A stretch of DNA of 64,000 nt from assembly GCA_022661535.1 (NCBI GenBank), contig JAKULF010000004.1:5456001-5520000 (forward strand), given 5' to 3'. Positions 1-11,515 of this stretch are shown piece after piece. The translations under genes and the position numbers were made by a program. Under the pieces are notes generated by a model. The model had not been told where the DNA came from, made no database searches, and saw only the letters and a program-made list of their open reading frames with translations. Origin of the DNA: Eutypa lata. Its lineage: Eukaryota > Ascomycota > Sordariomycetes > Xylariales > Diatrypaceae. Numbering within the stretch: the stretch's first letter is position 1; each line of letters opens with the position of its first letter.

Positions 1-1797
1 AGGAGCATCAGGACCAACCTTCAAGCCCCTAACGCCCTTCAGCCCCATCTTCCCCACCGTGCTCTTCTGCAACGTCGGGACCTCAGGGCACGCCAAGCCC
101 TCGAGCGCAAACTGGTTGCCCTCCTGCACGAGCCTGCCGACATCCCACTGGAGGGCCTTGATGCTGTTCTTGTAGAACCCCAGCCAGCCCTGGTAGACAC
201 GAGCGCGCGCGCTCTCCTCCATCTGGGAAGCGACGCCCAGCACGCGATCCCGCGCGCTCAGGTCAGCCGGCGACTCCTGCTCGAACGCAATGTCTTTGAG
301 CGTCCACTTCGGGAAGTAGCGCTCGTGCTCCGTGACGATGAACGTGCCGCGGCCCTCGGCGCCGGCGCGCGCCGTGCGGCCCAGACGATGCACGTAGGAC
401 TCGCGGTCGGCGGGGACGCCGACCTGCATGACGTTGGTTACGCCCGGGAAGTCCATGCCGCGGGCGACGACGTCGGTGGCGACGAGGATGCCGTTGCGCG
501 CCGTGCGGTACGTGTCGGTAGTCTTGGTGCGGCGGCTCTGCGTCATGCGCGCGTGGAGGGCGTGGATGGGTGGTAGTCCGCTGCCGGGCATGGAGGACAG
601 AATCTCGAGGTAGAAGTCGACAAGCCCCGCCGTGGGCGCGAAGACGATGGCCTTGAAGCTGTCGTGGCCGACGTGGGTCAGCTCTTGGTTCAGGGCGCCG
701 ATTAAGGCCGGCGCTACATCGGCGAAGCTTGGCACCACGACGAGGTGCTGGGGCACGCGCTCGTGTGTGTTGATCTCGCCCTTGGAGATCGTCGAGATAA
801 ACTTGTAGTCTTTGGATAGCGCTAGATGGGCTACCTGCTCGACGTGCGGGGCGATGGTCGCGGAGAATAACATGCCCTGTCTCGGGGTGACTGCGCGGTC
901 CGGTAGGCATCTGAAGATTTTCTTGAGATCACCGAGGAATCCCATATCTAAGAGTCTATCTGCCTCATCTAGAACAAGAGTATCGAGTTTTTGCGCCCTC
1001 TCAGCAATGATGTCAGAGTTGCCAAGGTGGTCGTACAAGCGACCTGGAGTGCCGATCAGGATGTCGCAGCCCTTGATTATCCGTTTCTCCTCCGTGTTCT
1101 TGTTGGTACCGCCGATGGATAAGCACACGCTGTACTGAGGCAAGCGTTGCAAAAGCGCCTCTGCCTCCTTGGCAATCTGCATAGCCAACTCTCGCGTCGG
1201 CGAGATGACGAGAAGAGAGATGTAACGGCCTGGTGGTGTCTGACGGTTAAGAAGAGTTTGTATGGCCGGTAGGAGGAAGGCGATGGTCTTCCCTGTGCCA
1301 GTCTTGGCTTGCGCTAAGACATCTGAACGCTTGCTAAGAAGTTCGTAAATGGTAGCAGCCTGGACTGGAGTCATGTGAGCAAACTTCAAGTCCTGTGAAA
1401 TGGTCTGCAGTACGGTGGGATGAACAAGATTTTCCTTGCTCAAGTCAGAAAAGCTCGGGGTATCAGTAGGCACATCTATAGTAAGCGAGGGCTTAGATAC
1501 GCCACTGGTTGCTGGAGTTGAAGATGTGCCATTTGCCTCAAAGCCATTTGCTTGTGCCGATGAAGAAAACGACGAAGTGCCTTCTTGTTGGTTGTTAGGG
1601 TTCGCTGACCTTGGCGCCTTGAATCTCCTGCCTCTATGAGGTCTTTGCCTCGATTTGTTGTTGGATTGATCCATCACGCTTGCTGCTGATAAGAGATGTA
1701 ACTGGCGATGATGATTGTAATGATTGCGAAATGCAGAGTAATCAGAGATGCGAGTTGCAACGCTTTCAAGGTTGTAGAAAACCTTGCGCCTAAGCAT
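1..1797 (-). CDS. Mitochondrial DEAD-box RNA helicase (MSS116-like), 3' end outside window
   Basis: ATP-dependent RNA helicase of the DEAD-box family, probably acting in mitochondrial group I/II intron splicing and translation as MSS116 does. One uninterrupted frame is read from the ATG at 1797 to the left edge, giving residues 1-599 with no intron. The first 30 residues are basic and hydroxylated with no acidic stretch (start MLRRKVFYNLESVATR), a good mitochondrial presequence. A low-complexity linker follows. The core motifs are in order: Q-motif near residue 142 (MTPVQA), Walker A AQAKTGTGKT near 165, PTRELA, DEAD near 276, SAT near 313, and HRLGRTAR near 471. A C-terminal extension after motif VI continues past the window edge, so the stop is not seen. 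Antisense open frames over this GC-rich core are shadows. The family is certain; the MSS116 assignment rests on the presequence and C-terminal extension. Confidence 0.93.
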   Translation of the reverse strand, partial: MLRRKVFYNLESVATRISDYSAFRNHYNHHRQLHLLSAASVMDQSNNKSRQRPHRGRRFKAPRSANPNNQQEGTSSFSSSAQANGFEANGTSSTPATSGVSKPSLTIDVPTDTPSFSDLSKENLVHPTVLQTISQDLKFAHMTPVQAATIYELLSKRSDVLAQAKTGTGKTIAFLLPAIQTLLNRQTPPGRYISLLVISPTRELAMQIAKEAEALLQRLPQYSVCLSIGGTNKNTEEKRIIKGCDILIGTPGRLYDHLGNSDIIAERAQKLDTLVLDEADRLLDMGFLGDLKKIFRCLPDRAVTPRQGMLFSATIAPHVEQVAHLALSKDYKFISTISKGEINTHERVPQHLVVVPSFADVAPALIGALNQELTHVGHDSFKAIVFAPTAGLVDFYLEILSSMPGSGLPPIHALHARMTQSRRTKTTDTYRTARNGILVATDVVARGMDFPGVTNVMQVGVPADRESYVHRLGRTARAGAEGRGTFIVTEHERYFPKWTLKDIAFEQESPADLSARDRVLGVASQMEESARARVYQGWLGFYKNSIKALQWDVGRLVQEGNQFALEGLACPEVPTLQKSTVGKMGLKGVRGLKVGPDAP

Positions 1798-3951
1798 TTG
1801 TTTATTACTTAGACTATCTTTTGATGAAAAGACAGATCTATGTATTTTATATGAAGTCAAGTTTCAAAGGAAAGAAAAACAACTTTAATACGGGCCCTTG
1901 TAAGCTGATAGTGAAGCTGATAAGGAATATGTCTCCATTTATTAAAGCCTGCCGCCCTAGCTGTAGTTAGCCTAGCTGCCTATGTAGCTGCCTCGCTGTA
2001 CGTACATACGTAGTTAGCCTCGCCCCATCGACCGAGTCCTTGGCGGGCCTAGACGCTGGTTGACATAACCCGACTTAGAGCTGCAGGCACCCGGCCTTAG
2101 TATAGTGGGTGGTGCAGTACACACTTTCTTTGTCTTAATAAATAGCTTTTGATGGTTGATACCTACATAGGTAGGTAGTCAACGAAATATAATATTTCAT
2201 ACACATACATACATGTAAATACCTAAGACAGTGCAGGTACGCCATGTTTACAGTCCATCACACAAATATCAATCCGGTCATATCTACCTACTTTGTCGTT
2301 TGCATATCAGTCAGATCTCAGGAATTCAACCAGTCAACGTAGCATTACCTATTCGTAGCTTTGCGGTTTCGTTCTGGGTGACTATATCATGTTTTGCACG
2401 GTCATTCCTTCCGCAGCAAGCTCATCAATAAAGCCCGTATCGTAACTACCTTACTATTGTTCTATCAAGTTCTAAAGGAGCTGTTTTCTAATTTGGCAAA
2501 CCTTAGTTAATATTGCCTTGATATTCATATTAGACAGATATGAAGTTTAAGATAGAGTACGGGTGCTATGAACTAGTAAAAGTATATGTATCTAGGCAAT
2601 TAAGTTAGAATTATCTAATGTGAGGCTCAGAAACAAGCTTCTACCCTCAGACCTATCATCCAGTAAATAAGGTTAAACGGTTATCCATCTTGGCCCCAAA
2701 GCCGTCTGTGCGAACGTGTAGTTTGTTATAGTGCAGCGGAGCACGGCGCTTTTATGTTGACCACCTGCAACGAACATAGTTTTCCATCTAGCTTTAGTTG
2801 ACATAGAGCATCTAGGTAGTGATTCCGCAAATTACCACTGTGATATAACCCATAGTAGCCAATATTTATTACGTTGATTTATGATATATTAATATGCATG
2901 AGTAGGGTCACTTCAAGCGTATAGCTTTTGGGGCATTAGACTTGCAAACAGTGTGATTCATAGTAACACATCTTCACCAACCAATTGTTCTCAAGCTCAT
3001 ATACTGGGCTTGATACCACTATATATTTAAGTGAGTGGTGCAGTAAACCATTGTCGGCTTTTGATCACTTACCTAATCCATTTTCTCTGTCTTATTAAGA
3101 AGACTTGATAACCCACCGACATATGATTCCTACGCCTTTCAAATCGTTGTGGGTAATAAACTTCGTTTAATTAACGTATAATCCATCGGAGAAACCATTA
3201 GAGTTATCCCATGTTTAATTATAGTCCAACGCTGTTCAATGGTGAGATGTTCATATCCCCAACTGCAAACTCATTCCTAATGTTAGTGTCCATCTAGAGT
3301 GTATGTTACTCACTTTGGCTCATAGCAAATATCATGGTAGCATTGTCAATGTGTGCCCAAGCAACTCAATTCACAGTCAATTGGTGATATAAAATGTTTA
3401 TTTAGAGTCCAGGAGAACATACGGTATATCACTATTTAGTTAGATAGGGCGAAGGGCTTTGAACCAGTACAAGCTTTCATAATCCTAAGCGGGCAATCTG
3501 AACATCGACGACTACGAAGCTTTTCATCAAGGTTATCGGTAATAGATCAAGCTTTATTCATAATGGTATTTCCGTGTACAACGTATGTGCATGTGTATGT
3601 ATTCGACGTATCTCCGACAAAGTCTATATCAGAACTACAGGCTATATGAAGGCCCCGTCTGCTCCCCGACACTCTCTGCTTTTCCGTCTTCTTTCCCTAT
3701 ACAGACATAGACTTGATCAAACAGAACACCAAGAGCACATATCGTTCTCACTACTTTGCAAGCCTTTGCCACACTTCTTTGCTATTTGCTTCCCAGCCAA
3801 CGGACTTGTCATAAATTCATACGACCAAGTGTTAACAAATTATTATTGCTGTGAGGCATCATCCACACAATACCTGCGATACAATATCCCGAAAACTCCC
3901 TTTCGCTCCTACAATTTGCTTCTTGCATTTAAGTCATTTATACATACCACA
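1798..3951. other. AT-rich intergenic spacer
   Basis: Roughly 2.1 kb between the helicase start and the next start codon. It is AT-rich with short ACAT/TACG-type simple runs around 2195-2225 and 1995-2015. No open frame with coding character, no tRNA and no transposon-like inverted repeat was recognised. The part adjacent to 1797 must hold the helicase promoter, and the CT-rich stretch at about 3655-3730 may be leader sequence of the following gene. Confidence 0.5.
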
Positions 3952-5097
3952 ATGACTTCTCGCCAGACTCAGGGCTCTGCCAACATGGACGGCATCTCGC
4001 CATCTGCCCAAGCGGCCCAGGACCGAATCTTCCCTTACATCCTCACCCTGGAAGAGATCTACAACCAACCCACCATCTGGTATCATGATAATCGCCTGGC
4101 CGACCTGGCCTCTACCTGGCGAGAGATGCTTAGAACGCCAGCATACCTAGCGAGCCGGGCCACTGAAGTCCCCCATGGACTTGAGGAGGCTTGGGAACAA
4201 TTCAGCCAGCTCTTTGAGTTAGTCGATGTCCTATGTCATTGGATGTACAATCAGCATACTATCCAACACCAACTCACGGACGATATACCTCCCCAGAACC
4301 TCACCCAGGCTTGTAATGACCTGGGACCTCACATACCCGTGGTGCGTCAGATCATTGCCGCCCTAGCACTTAGTAGGTTCGGGCCCTGGCTGGAGAGTGT
4401 CACGAACGAAGGTCCAGGCCCGGCCGACACGTCCACGAATTTTGAACTCGTCAATCTTCCAACCGGGTACACCCTCCAATGGCCAATATCTGGCGGCTTC
4501 TGCCATGTCAACCTCGACCTACTCTTCCATCAAGGGCGCCCTATATATGCCACCCCGCGACTTTTTAGTGGCGAGCAATCCGTCGACAACCCCCAAAAGC
4601 CTACCGAGCACCCTACCCCCGAGCTTCCAAAGAACAAGCTCGCAGGTTCCAAGGATGCCCAACAGAACCTTCGCATCCTCCGGCTAGTGCAAAAGTTCGT
4701 GGCGATCCTTTCCGACATCCACGACACCATCGACACTGGCGATGCTCGTGTGGACGACTCAGAGGACCAGGACAGTTCAGACTCCTCGGACTCCTCAGAC
4801 TCCTCGGACTCCTCAGACTCCTCGGACTCCTCAGACTCCTCGGACTCCTCAGACTCCTCAGTCTCCTCAGATTCCTCATACGACGATGACGACGATGACG
4901 ACGATAACGTCCTCTCATTACCGGCTTGGTTCACGGATGATTTCACTGTGCTTAGCGAAGTCAACACTCGCTGGGAATCGGGCCGCTGCTTCGGCCTATA
5001 CCGACTTTCGAAGAGCAGACCATTAGTAATTCAGCACCCGCTCAATACGAGCTCTGGCTTCGTCACACCCATGACGACAACGACGCTGAAGTCGTAG
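3952..5097 (+). CDS. Hypothetical protein with Ser-Asp repeat and acidic run
   Basis: Single-exon protein of 381 aa that I do not recognise. The ATG at 3952 (start MTSRQTQGS) is preferred over an in-frame upstream extension to 3574, which is compositionally non-coding leader. Residues about 20-200 look globular (Trp- and Leu-rich, e.g. LTLEEIYNQPTIWYHDNRL). From about residue 267 comes a run of Asp-Ser-Ser repeats encoded by a near-perfect 12-bp tandem unit (GACTCCTCGGAC register), then about eight consecutive Asp residues. The last 38 residues lack clear character, while another frame over the same bases looks more protein-like (see findings), so the 3' end may carry a one-base shift. There is no signal peptide or membrane segment. 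Function is unknown; it is probably a lineage-specific orphan. Confidence 0.65.
   Translation: MTSRQTQGSANMDGISPSAQAAQDRIFPYILTLEEIYNQPTIWYHDNRLADLASTWREMLRTPAYLASRATEVPHGLEEAWEQFSQLFELVDVLCHWMYNQHTIQHQLTDDIPPQNLTQACNDLGPHIPVVRQIIAALALSRFGPWLESVTNEGPGPADTSTNFELVNLPTGYTLQWPISGGFCHVNLDLLFHQGRPIYATPRLFSGEQSVDNPQKPTEHPTPELPKNKLAGSKDAQQNLRILRLVQKFVAILSDIHDTIDTGDARVDDSEDQDSSDSSDSSDSSDSSDSSDSSDSSDSSDSSVSSDSSYDDDDDDDDNVLSLPAWFTDDFTVLSEVNTRWESGRCFGLYRLSKSRPLVIQHPLNTSSGFVTPMTTTTLKS
4770..4905 (+). repeat. Coding tandem repeat, 12-bp unit (Ser-Asp)
   Basis: GACTCCTCGGACTCCTCA-type units are repeated head to tail, then GAC/GAT codons for an aspartate run. The alternation of TCG and TCA gives a 12-bp period. 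The unit is a multiple of three, so copy-number change keeps the frame. Confidence 0.85.
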
Positions 5098-6435
5098 GTG
5101 GCTGTGCTCACCGACAATAAACTAGAACTGCAGCCGGACTGCAGGGACTAGAACAAGGGATGATTTCTCCTGCTAGATTGGGGCATGAGTTGACTAGACT
5201 CAAGAGAGAGTCTACTGGCTACATGGAATATGAGGAGAGGGCGGAAAGCGACGATATGGAATGGGAATAGGAATATGTTATACTAGAAATGCTCTGTCGA
5301 TGCAGTTCGATGTTCAGGGGTATGCTAGCGGACATGGTTATGATATATGAAGGTGCGAATGATAAGGATGATATGAGGGTATAATTATCTATTGTGCAGG
5401 AACACCGGACGTGGTAATGGAAGATAGCAGGAATTAAGAAGTTGAATATACATACATATTAGACTACGATATAGATGGAAATCGTTCGAAGCTAGCGAAA
5501 TGAAACGTCTACTATTCCCAATTGTTACTCGGCAAGCCGCCTGTATGTCTCAACATTAGATTTGAGTATATTGGGTGAAGACAAAGGGCCATCTAGACTC
5601 GTATTCTGACGAACCTATATATTAGGTAATCTCGCCATTAACCAACAAAGGGCGGGCGGACGTTGACGTCGCTAAGTCGGCGCCCGGCATCATTGATGAA
5701 ACACAGCCTCCCTCTTCTTTGGATTGGACACGTGTATTCTTGTAAATTCTTGTAAATTGTAAGACATGTAGATGTAATATGACCTGGAATTCTGCGTATT
5801 GTTCTAGTTGGATTCTTTGCCATTACATTGTAGCCTGTAGGATTCTGGTTTAAGCATGGCTTAGCATGGCTAAGCATGCGGGGCACGGCGATCAAGAATG
5901 TCAGCCCTGCGCTAAGTAATAGGGGGCAAATGTAAGTAAACCGAGAAGTCCAAGTACAATGCCTACTACAGCCTGTATGGCATACATGGTACAATAGGTG
6001 AATAGGTCGTATCTTGCGGGGCAGCTGAAGGCACATTGCATTAGTGGCCTGTTTATCATTCCGCCTTACCTCCACTTCTCCGCATACACCTGCCCATGTA
6101 TGCCTTATTTGACGTCACTTGATGCCGCTATCAATAATTGTGTAACCCACCAAGAAAGAAAGAGCCAGACAAGCTTTTTAACACATGCAAGGAAAGACTT
6201 ATATATCTTGGCTTTGACAACAATAACCTTTGCCCGCCTTTTCTTTCATCTGAGATGAAGAAGACTCGATAGAAGCATTCACAAGAACTTCAAATCTCCA
6301 AGACCAAGTCCTCCTACTTCTACTTACTTCAGACATCTCAATTCTGAACATACTATATCTGCAGCAAATATATATTTCCAGGCTTAGATTGGAGTTGCGC
6401 GGTAGATTTTGTAACAGGGAGCAAAGTTATATACC
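5098..6435. other. Intergenic spacer
   Basis: About 1.3 kb with no supported gene. Antisense open frame 5638-6075 has no coding character. The last 250 bases before 6436 contain short TATA-like tracts (around 6350-6375) and a CT-rich leader, consistent with the promoter of the downstream gene. Confidence 0.5.
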
Positions 6436-9312
6436 ATGGGCGGCTCAGGTGTTGAGAATGGGAATGGGGCTGGTCCACAACACCCGGGTGACGGCTCAGC
6501 TCCGCCGGCGTATGCAGCCGACAATGCCGAGCTCACACCAGAAGCCCTTGCAGAATTGACCTCGGCATTTTCCTCGCTCCATCTTCCATCTTCGCCAGCA
6601 GATCTCTCTCCAGACTCTTGCCTAGCACACCTCAAACTGCTCTATGCCTTTCAGAACCTCAAGGACGATGTTGGATACACGGATGGGCTTTGGCAGATAT
6701 TCGACTCACGGGCAGAACTCGACACGTTCGACTATGGAAAGGATATTTCAACCAAAGAATCCGGACCTCAAGAACGAGTCATCAGAAACTTGGCCAGGCT
6801 GCGCGAAAAACGTTGGGCGTTGTATGTTGCTAGGGCTGTTGACCGATATGATGCTTGGTGGGATACCCTCCCAAAGGATCCGTTGACCGAGGCCGATATG
6901 GAAAGTCATGACCAATCCAAATATTCCGGGTTCATAAAGGAAGGACATTCATTTCCATTCGACTCTTCGATGCTTCCTCCGCTAGATGTGCTGCTTGTCT
7001 GGCACTCACACATGCTTAATCCGAGGGCTTACCTTGAAGACTGTCTCCGCCACGGCTTGAAAGGGTTATGGCATATGGGACTTCCCTGGAACTTAGTAAA
7101 TGGGGCAATCGACGCTGAGTTCAACTACAAAGCCACAGGAGAGTGCCAAAATAGCTGGAAAGAGAGAACTTGGAGAGAATGGGACAATGTAAACGACCCC
7201 CCAAAGAAGAGCTTGAAATGTCCCGTATGTTCAAAGAAGTGCCAAATACCCTGGACGACGTGTGGTGTTCCAGAAGATTACAAGTACCTGCCCCCAAAAC
7301 TCGATGGTGATGGCTTTGGCGATGGAAGCCTTCGCGTCGAATGTTCGGGCTGCGGCGCCTTAATCAACCGTCGGTTGCTTGAGGTCGCTAGATTTGTGAA
7401 GGATACCCATGGCCTCTTAGTCCAGGAACGACCGATGCCAGGTACAATCCTGAGTCTTCAGACAGGGTTACCAGAGAAAATACCCGAAGACCGAGAAGGA
7501 CAGTCGTTCCCGAGAACCTTCCCAAACAGACTCCTTAAAAAGCATTTGCGCAGCCGGATTCTGGAGTTGATGAGCCGAAACTCCTATATGCAACCATCAA
7601 TGGAAGATGTTCGGAAGTCTATAGAAGACACAGTGAAGCCTTGGAACTACAAGGTCCTCCAGGAGATCGACGGCGCTAGAGGATGGAAGAGCGGTTACAA
7701 ACTTTCAACCACAGCCAGGACTCACCTAAGGAAGATGATGTCGCGATATTGGGACAACATCTATCCTTTCGCTCTAGATCTCACCGGAGCTGTTCACCGG
7801 CAGGGAATCTTCACGGAAAAGATGTACAAGGTACGTGATAACGTCCCCTATACTCACCTCAGTCGCTTATTTTGCACTAGATCGATTGGATCCATAGTCC
7901 AGCAGCTCGTGAGACGATGTCTCGCCTCATATTAAAGTACCAACGATTCACGTCGATCATGGCAGCTCATTCCGATCATGTTGCTGTCCCGACTCTTGAC
8001 GTGGATCTCGCATGGCATACTCAGCAGCTCTCTCCTCCGATTTATCTCCACTGGATGGTGAAGCAAACTGGGAAATTTATCGACCACGATGACAAGATTG
8101 ACGAGGTCAAGTTGGCGGATGCCTTCGAATGGACCTCCAAAATGTACCAGGAAACGTACCACGATGTTTACTCGGAATGTACGTGCTGGTATTGTGAGAG
8201 TATCCGTGCAAGTCATGTTTCATCCGTTGGCAAACTGCTGGGAGTGTCCAAGAATGACAAGGGTGAGTCTCTTCCAATCTTCCATAAATACATAGTAATA
8301 TCACCAGGCGACTACTGACTCTATAATCGCCAAAGTGGATAAATCGTTCCACGAGTCCGGGCGCGCGGATCTCTGCCCACCCGACGCGAGCGCTCATATC
8401 TCCGCCCACAACGCCGTCAGGATGCAGGAAGTCAGTTGGTCGAAAGCCGACATTCGCCGCATGAGCGTGCTGGGGATGCAGCGGCGCATCGACGACCAGT
8501 ACAGCAAGGCGCAGAAGCGCGCTCGGAAGAACGGCCGCGAAATCCCGCCCAAAGAGGAGTATTACCACAACTATTGGGGCTACCCGTACCTGATGTACGG
8601 ACCATGGGTGAGTAATCTCTAGAAGCTGACCCCCCCCCCCTCTCGTGTTGGTGGTTGTGAACAAAAACAGAGGGAAATGAATAATCCTGCACCCATTCCC
8701 GAGACAGAGCGACTGACTTCCTCTCCACTGCAGGCCTATCCAATGTACATGACACCCGGTCTCTATGCTTGCGACCCCGGATATGCTGTTGCTGGATCCG
8801 GAGCCGTAGGAGCCGTAAGCAGCACTTCTCCTAGTTTCTACCTTTCTTAGACCCATCCTTCGACACGAGCATCTTTCTTCTAAGTATAGTCTCCGGGCGA
8901 TCCAGAACCTGCCATAGAGATATCTTGTGACTTCCCATTATACACGTCAAATCACCTAATGGAGAGAAATTACTGACTCGAGTTGCCGTAGTGTGCCGCC
9001 GGAACTTGCGGTGGCGGTGCAGGAGCTGGCGCCTGTGCTGGCGCAGCAGCAGGTGCCTGTGGAGGCGCTGGAAGTGTAAGTTCCCCCTCATGGAATATCG
9101 GAGGATATCTTAGTGCGGGACCACGCTGACCTGACCCGTGGCTTTTAGTGCGGTGGTGCGGCCGGCGGCTGCGGAGGCGGCGGCGGCGGTGGTGGCTGTG
9201 GCGGAGGGGGTGGGGGCGGAGGAGGGGTAAGGATCTGATCCCCTTCTTCTTTTAACAAATGGAATTTTGACTAACCTTTGAATAGTGTGGCGGTGGAGGA
9301 GGTGGTGGTTAA
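6436..9312 (+). CDS. Glycine-rich domain-containing (GRDP-like, DUF1399) protein, 7 exons
   Basis: Spliced protein of 772 aa. Exons by splice motif and frame: 6436-7830, 7881-8262, 8336-8607, 8734-8814, 8992-9075, 9149-9226, 9286-9312. All introns are GT-AG. The family signature occurs twice: LDVLLVWHSHMLNPRAYLE at residues 183-201 and LDVDLAWHTQQLSPPIYLHW at about 504-523. This fits the plant/fungal glycine-rich-domain-protein family (PF07173). Between them lie two CxxC pairs (262-265 and 303-306), a likely zinc ribbon. The tail from about residue 690 is Gly/Ala/Cys-rich, and the last three exons code for little but Gly and Cys. The N-terminal 30 residues are disordered. Molecular role in fungi is not known to me. 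The ATG at 6436 has a good context (ATACCATGGGC). The 3' exons are the least certain part because low-complexity sequence gives weak frame evidence, though every junction keeps phase. Confidence 0.85.
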
Positions 9313-10234
9313 GTTCAGGCTAGCTGAACTGAGAAGATCGGACGTGTTATGACTTCGTTGATGGATGCTTATAATGGAAGGCGAGCCGGAAAGGGGGTTT
9401 CATTTAGACTTATACTCTCTTAGGATGGTCTTAGTTTTAATATTAATGTTAGACGATGTGGGAATATAATCAAGAATGAACAAAGGTATTTACTTATCAT
9501 AAACATTTATAAAGGGAAGGTTAATGATAAACACTTAAAAATTTGCGTATATAATCCAAACCGCATGAGCTAGGTCTTTACCATGATATTTACAATGGTA
9601 GATTAGATGTATCATGTATTATCTGACCTGCAGCGATACTCAAGACATTGGCCGCAATAATTTTATCTTGAAGGTTGGTTGAAGCTTACACTACCTGGTA
9701 ATATCCAAATTGGCCCAATCAAGTTGTCCATGGCATAGGTTACCTGCCATTTCAGGCCGCTTCAGCGCTTAGCGCTTAGTTGTAGAGAATTCGTTGCTGG
9801 TGACATCTTAGAGCTATTCGTCGGATGCATTAGTACACACATTTGAAGGCAGCTATCCACCACCGGTTACTATAAATTTTATCCTGAGCTTCTATTTCTG
9901 TTCCATCAACTTCAAAATTTACCAGGGATCCAAAACCGACACCCCAATATAGACAGTATCATAGTATTATTGTATTGTACGGCAGTTTCTTTGAATTCCC
10001 GGTTTTCACATTGGGACTGATAGAGAAGTCGTCTTGTCGCCATCAGTTGGATAAGGCCGGAAATTAGCCGTTACTTTAAGTAGTGGATCCCACTCCTAAA
10101 TTCACGTGTCAACTCCAACCAATGTAACCTTACATACGTGGACCAATATATTCATATGATCATAAACAAGACAACCTATAGAACCGTCATATGTGAATGC
10201 TCGATGATGGTGGATTGAGTCGACAACAAGCTTA
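9313..10234. other. Intergenic spacer
   Basis: About 0.9 kb of AT-rich sequence without an open frame of note. It holds the 3' region of the glycine-rich gene and the promoter region of the next gene; no repeat was recognised. Confidence 0.5.
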
Positions 10235-11515
10235 ATGGATACTTCTATGGACCCTGCTTACCTTACTAAGTCATTCCAGCCCCCGCTGGATTGTTTAGAA
10301 TCATGGAAATATGAGGAATACCATGTCCCACCTACAAACCCAAAGAAAACAAACAACCTGTGGGAAGAGGTGCGATCAAATACTGCAATGTCGGCTCGAG
10401 GACGCCTGCCAAGAGGAACAAAAAGGACGGGCCTAGGGAGGGGGGGGAACAGTCCCTCTGCATCTGGTACCGCAAGTCTATTTGATCCGACAGAGTCACA
10501 GGCTACACCAGAAAGTGCTCTTACGAATAATCCTCGAATGATTTCGCCCCGTAGCTCAAAGTTTACAAAGTTGATTCTTCACCCTCGGGGAATTGTTATC
10601 AATGACACGAATATAATCGTCCCGAGCGCATTTATCCATTTCAACACAACGCAGCCTCCCCCTGGCGAGACCATCGACTATGCAAATATTCCAAGCTTAT
10701 GTGAGGCCAGCATATGGGTCTCGCTCAATGATCAATCCATCCAGGATATCGTCTCCGAGTACAAGGAAATGCGAGGCCTAGGTCTCTGCGAGGAAGAGTT
10801 TGCAACATTTGCCAAAGAGAACTTTCTTCGGGGAGATCTGCGATCACGAAAGGTATCTCAAGACAGGGCCTGGCGAGCGGATCGTATGCTTCAGCTCGTT
10901 TGTCTTCCGAAAGAAAGTGCTCACTGGCGTATCCCCCCTCTGCTTGATGATAGTACGGCCGCTGAGATGGACTGGTCTTGGGATATTCGCCCGGATTGCG
11001 CTTATTGGCTTTCTCTGAAGGGGTTTAACCCCCAGTACCGCTTCCAAATCCAGAACTGCACATTTGTACGTGACTGGATTACTTGTCCTTATTTTACCAT
11101 CGAGTTTAAACGAGACGGGGAATCCGAGGATGTTGCTGTGCGACAAGTTTGCGCTGCCGGTGCCCTAGCCCTTTTCAATCGGCATTGTCTGTACCACGAG
11201 GCACGAAAATCCAGACCCTCTCTCGATTTCGTAAACATTCGGCATTACACCCTAACTTTCATTGGGCATAAGTTTGTCTTCTGGATTCTGAAGCCTACTT
11301 GTGACGACTCCGGGCTATGGACTGGGTGCACCATGACTAGATTGTTCGGAGCGGACTGCACCGACGAGTACGCAATCAGAGAGCTTGCCGATTGGATCAA
11401 CGAGATTCATAGATGGGGTTTATCGCAGTATGGGGCTGACTGCGCGAGGGATATTAAGAGTGTCCTGAATGCTGGAGGCCTGCGAACCTCAGATGTTCAC
11501 GAGGCTCTAAAATAG
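10235..11515 (+). CDS. Hypothetical protein, possible PD-(D/E)XK nuclease-like fold
   Basis: Intronless 426-aa protein. Residues 40-110 are polar and disordered; residues about 120-420 look globular. A hydrophobic strand ending ITCPYFTIEFKRD puts E290 and K292 in an E-x-K arrangement. It is preceded by acidic residues in WDIRPDCAYW (about 248-257) and followed by an alanine-rich helix with VRQVCAAGALALFNRH. That order (D, then E-x-K, then a Q/A-rich helix) is what fungal PD-(D/E)XK-like proteins of the DUF7924 kind show, so a nuclease-like fold is suspected. This is inference from motif spacing, not established. The ATG at 10235 follows an in-frame stop and is the first available. No signal peptide. 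Such genes are common in repeat-rich parts of Sordariomycete genomes. Confidence 0.65.
   Translation: MDTSMDPAYLTKSFQPPLDCLESWKYEEYHVPPTNPKKTNNLWEEVRSNTAMSARGRLPRGTKRTGLGRGGNSPSASGTASLFDPTESQATPESALTNNPRMISPRSSKFTKLILHPRGIVINDTNIIVPSAFIHFNTTQPPPGETIDYANIPSLCEASIWVSLNDQSIQDIVSEYKEMRGLGLCEEEFATFAKENFLRGDLRSRKVSQDRAWRADRMLQLVCLPKESAHWRIPPLLDDSTAAEMDWSWDIRPDCAYWLSLKGFNPQYRFQIQNCTFVRDWITCPYFTIEFKRDGESEDVAVRQVCAAGALALFNRHCLYHEARKSRPSLDFVNIRHYTLTFIGHKFVFWILKPTCDDSGLWTGCTMTRLFGADCTDEYAIRELADWINEIHRWGLSQYGADCARDIKSVLNAGGLRTSDVHEALK

Noticed and set aside
5638..6075. 145-codon minus-strand frame in the 5.1-6.4 kb spacer
   Set aside because: No domain, odd composition (many Cys, His and Arg with no pattern) and no splice or promoter support.
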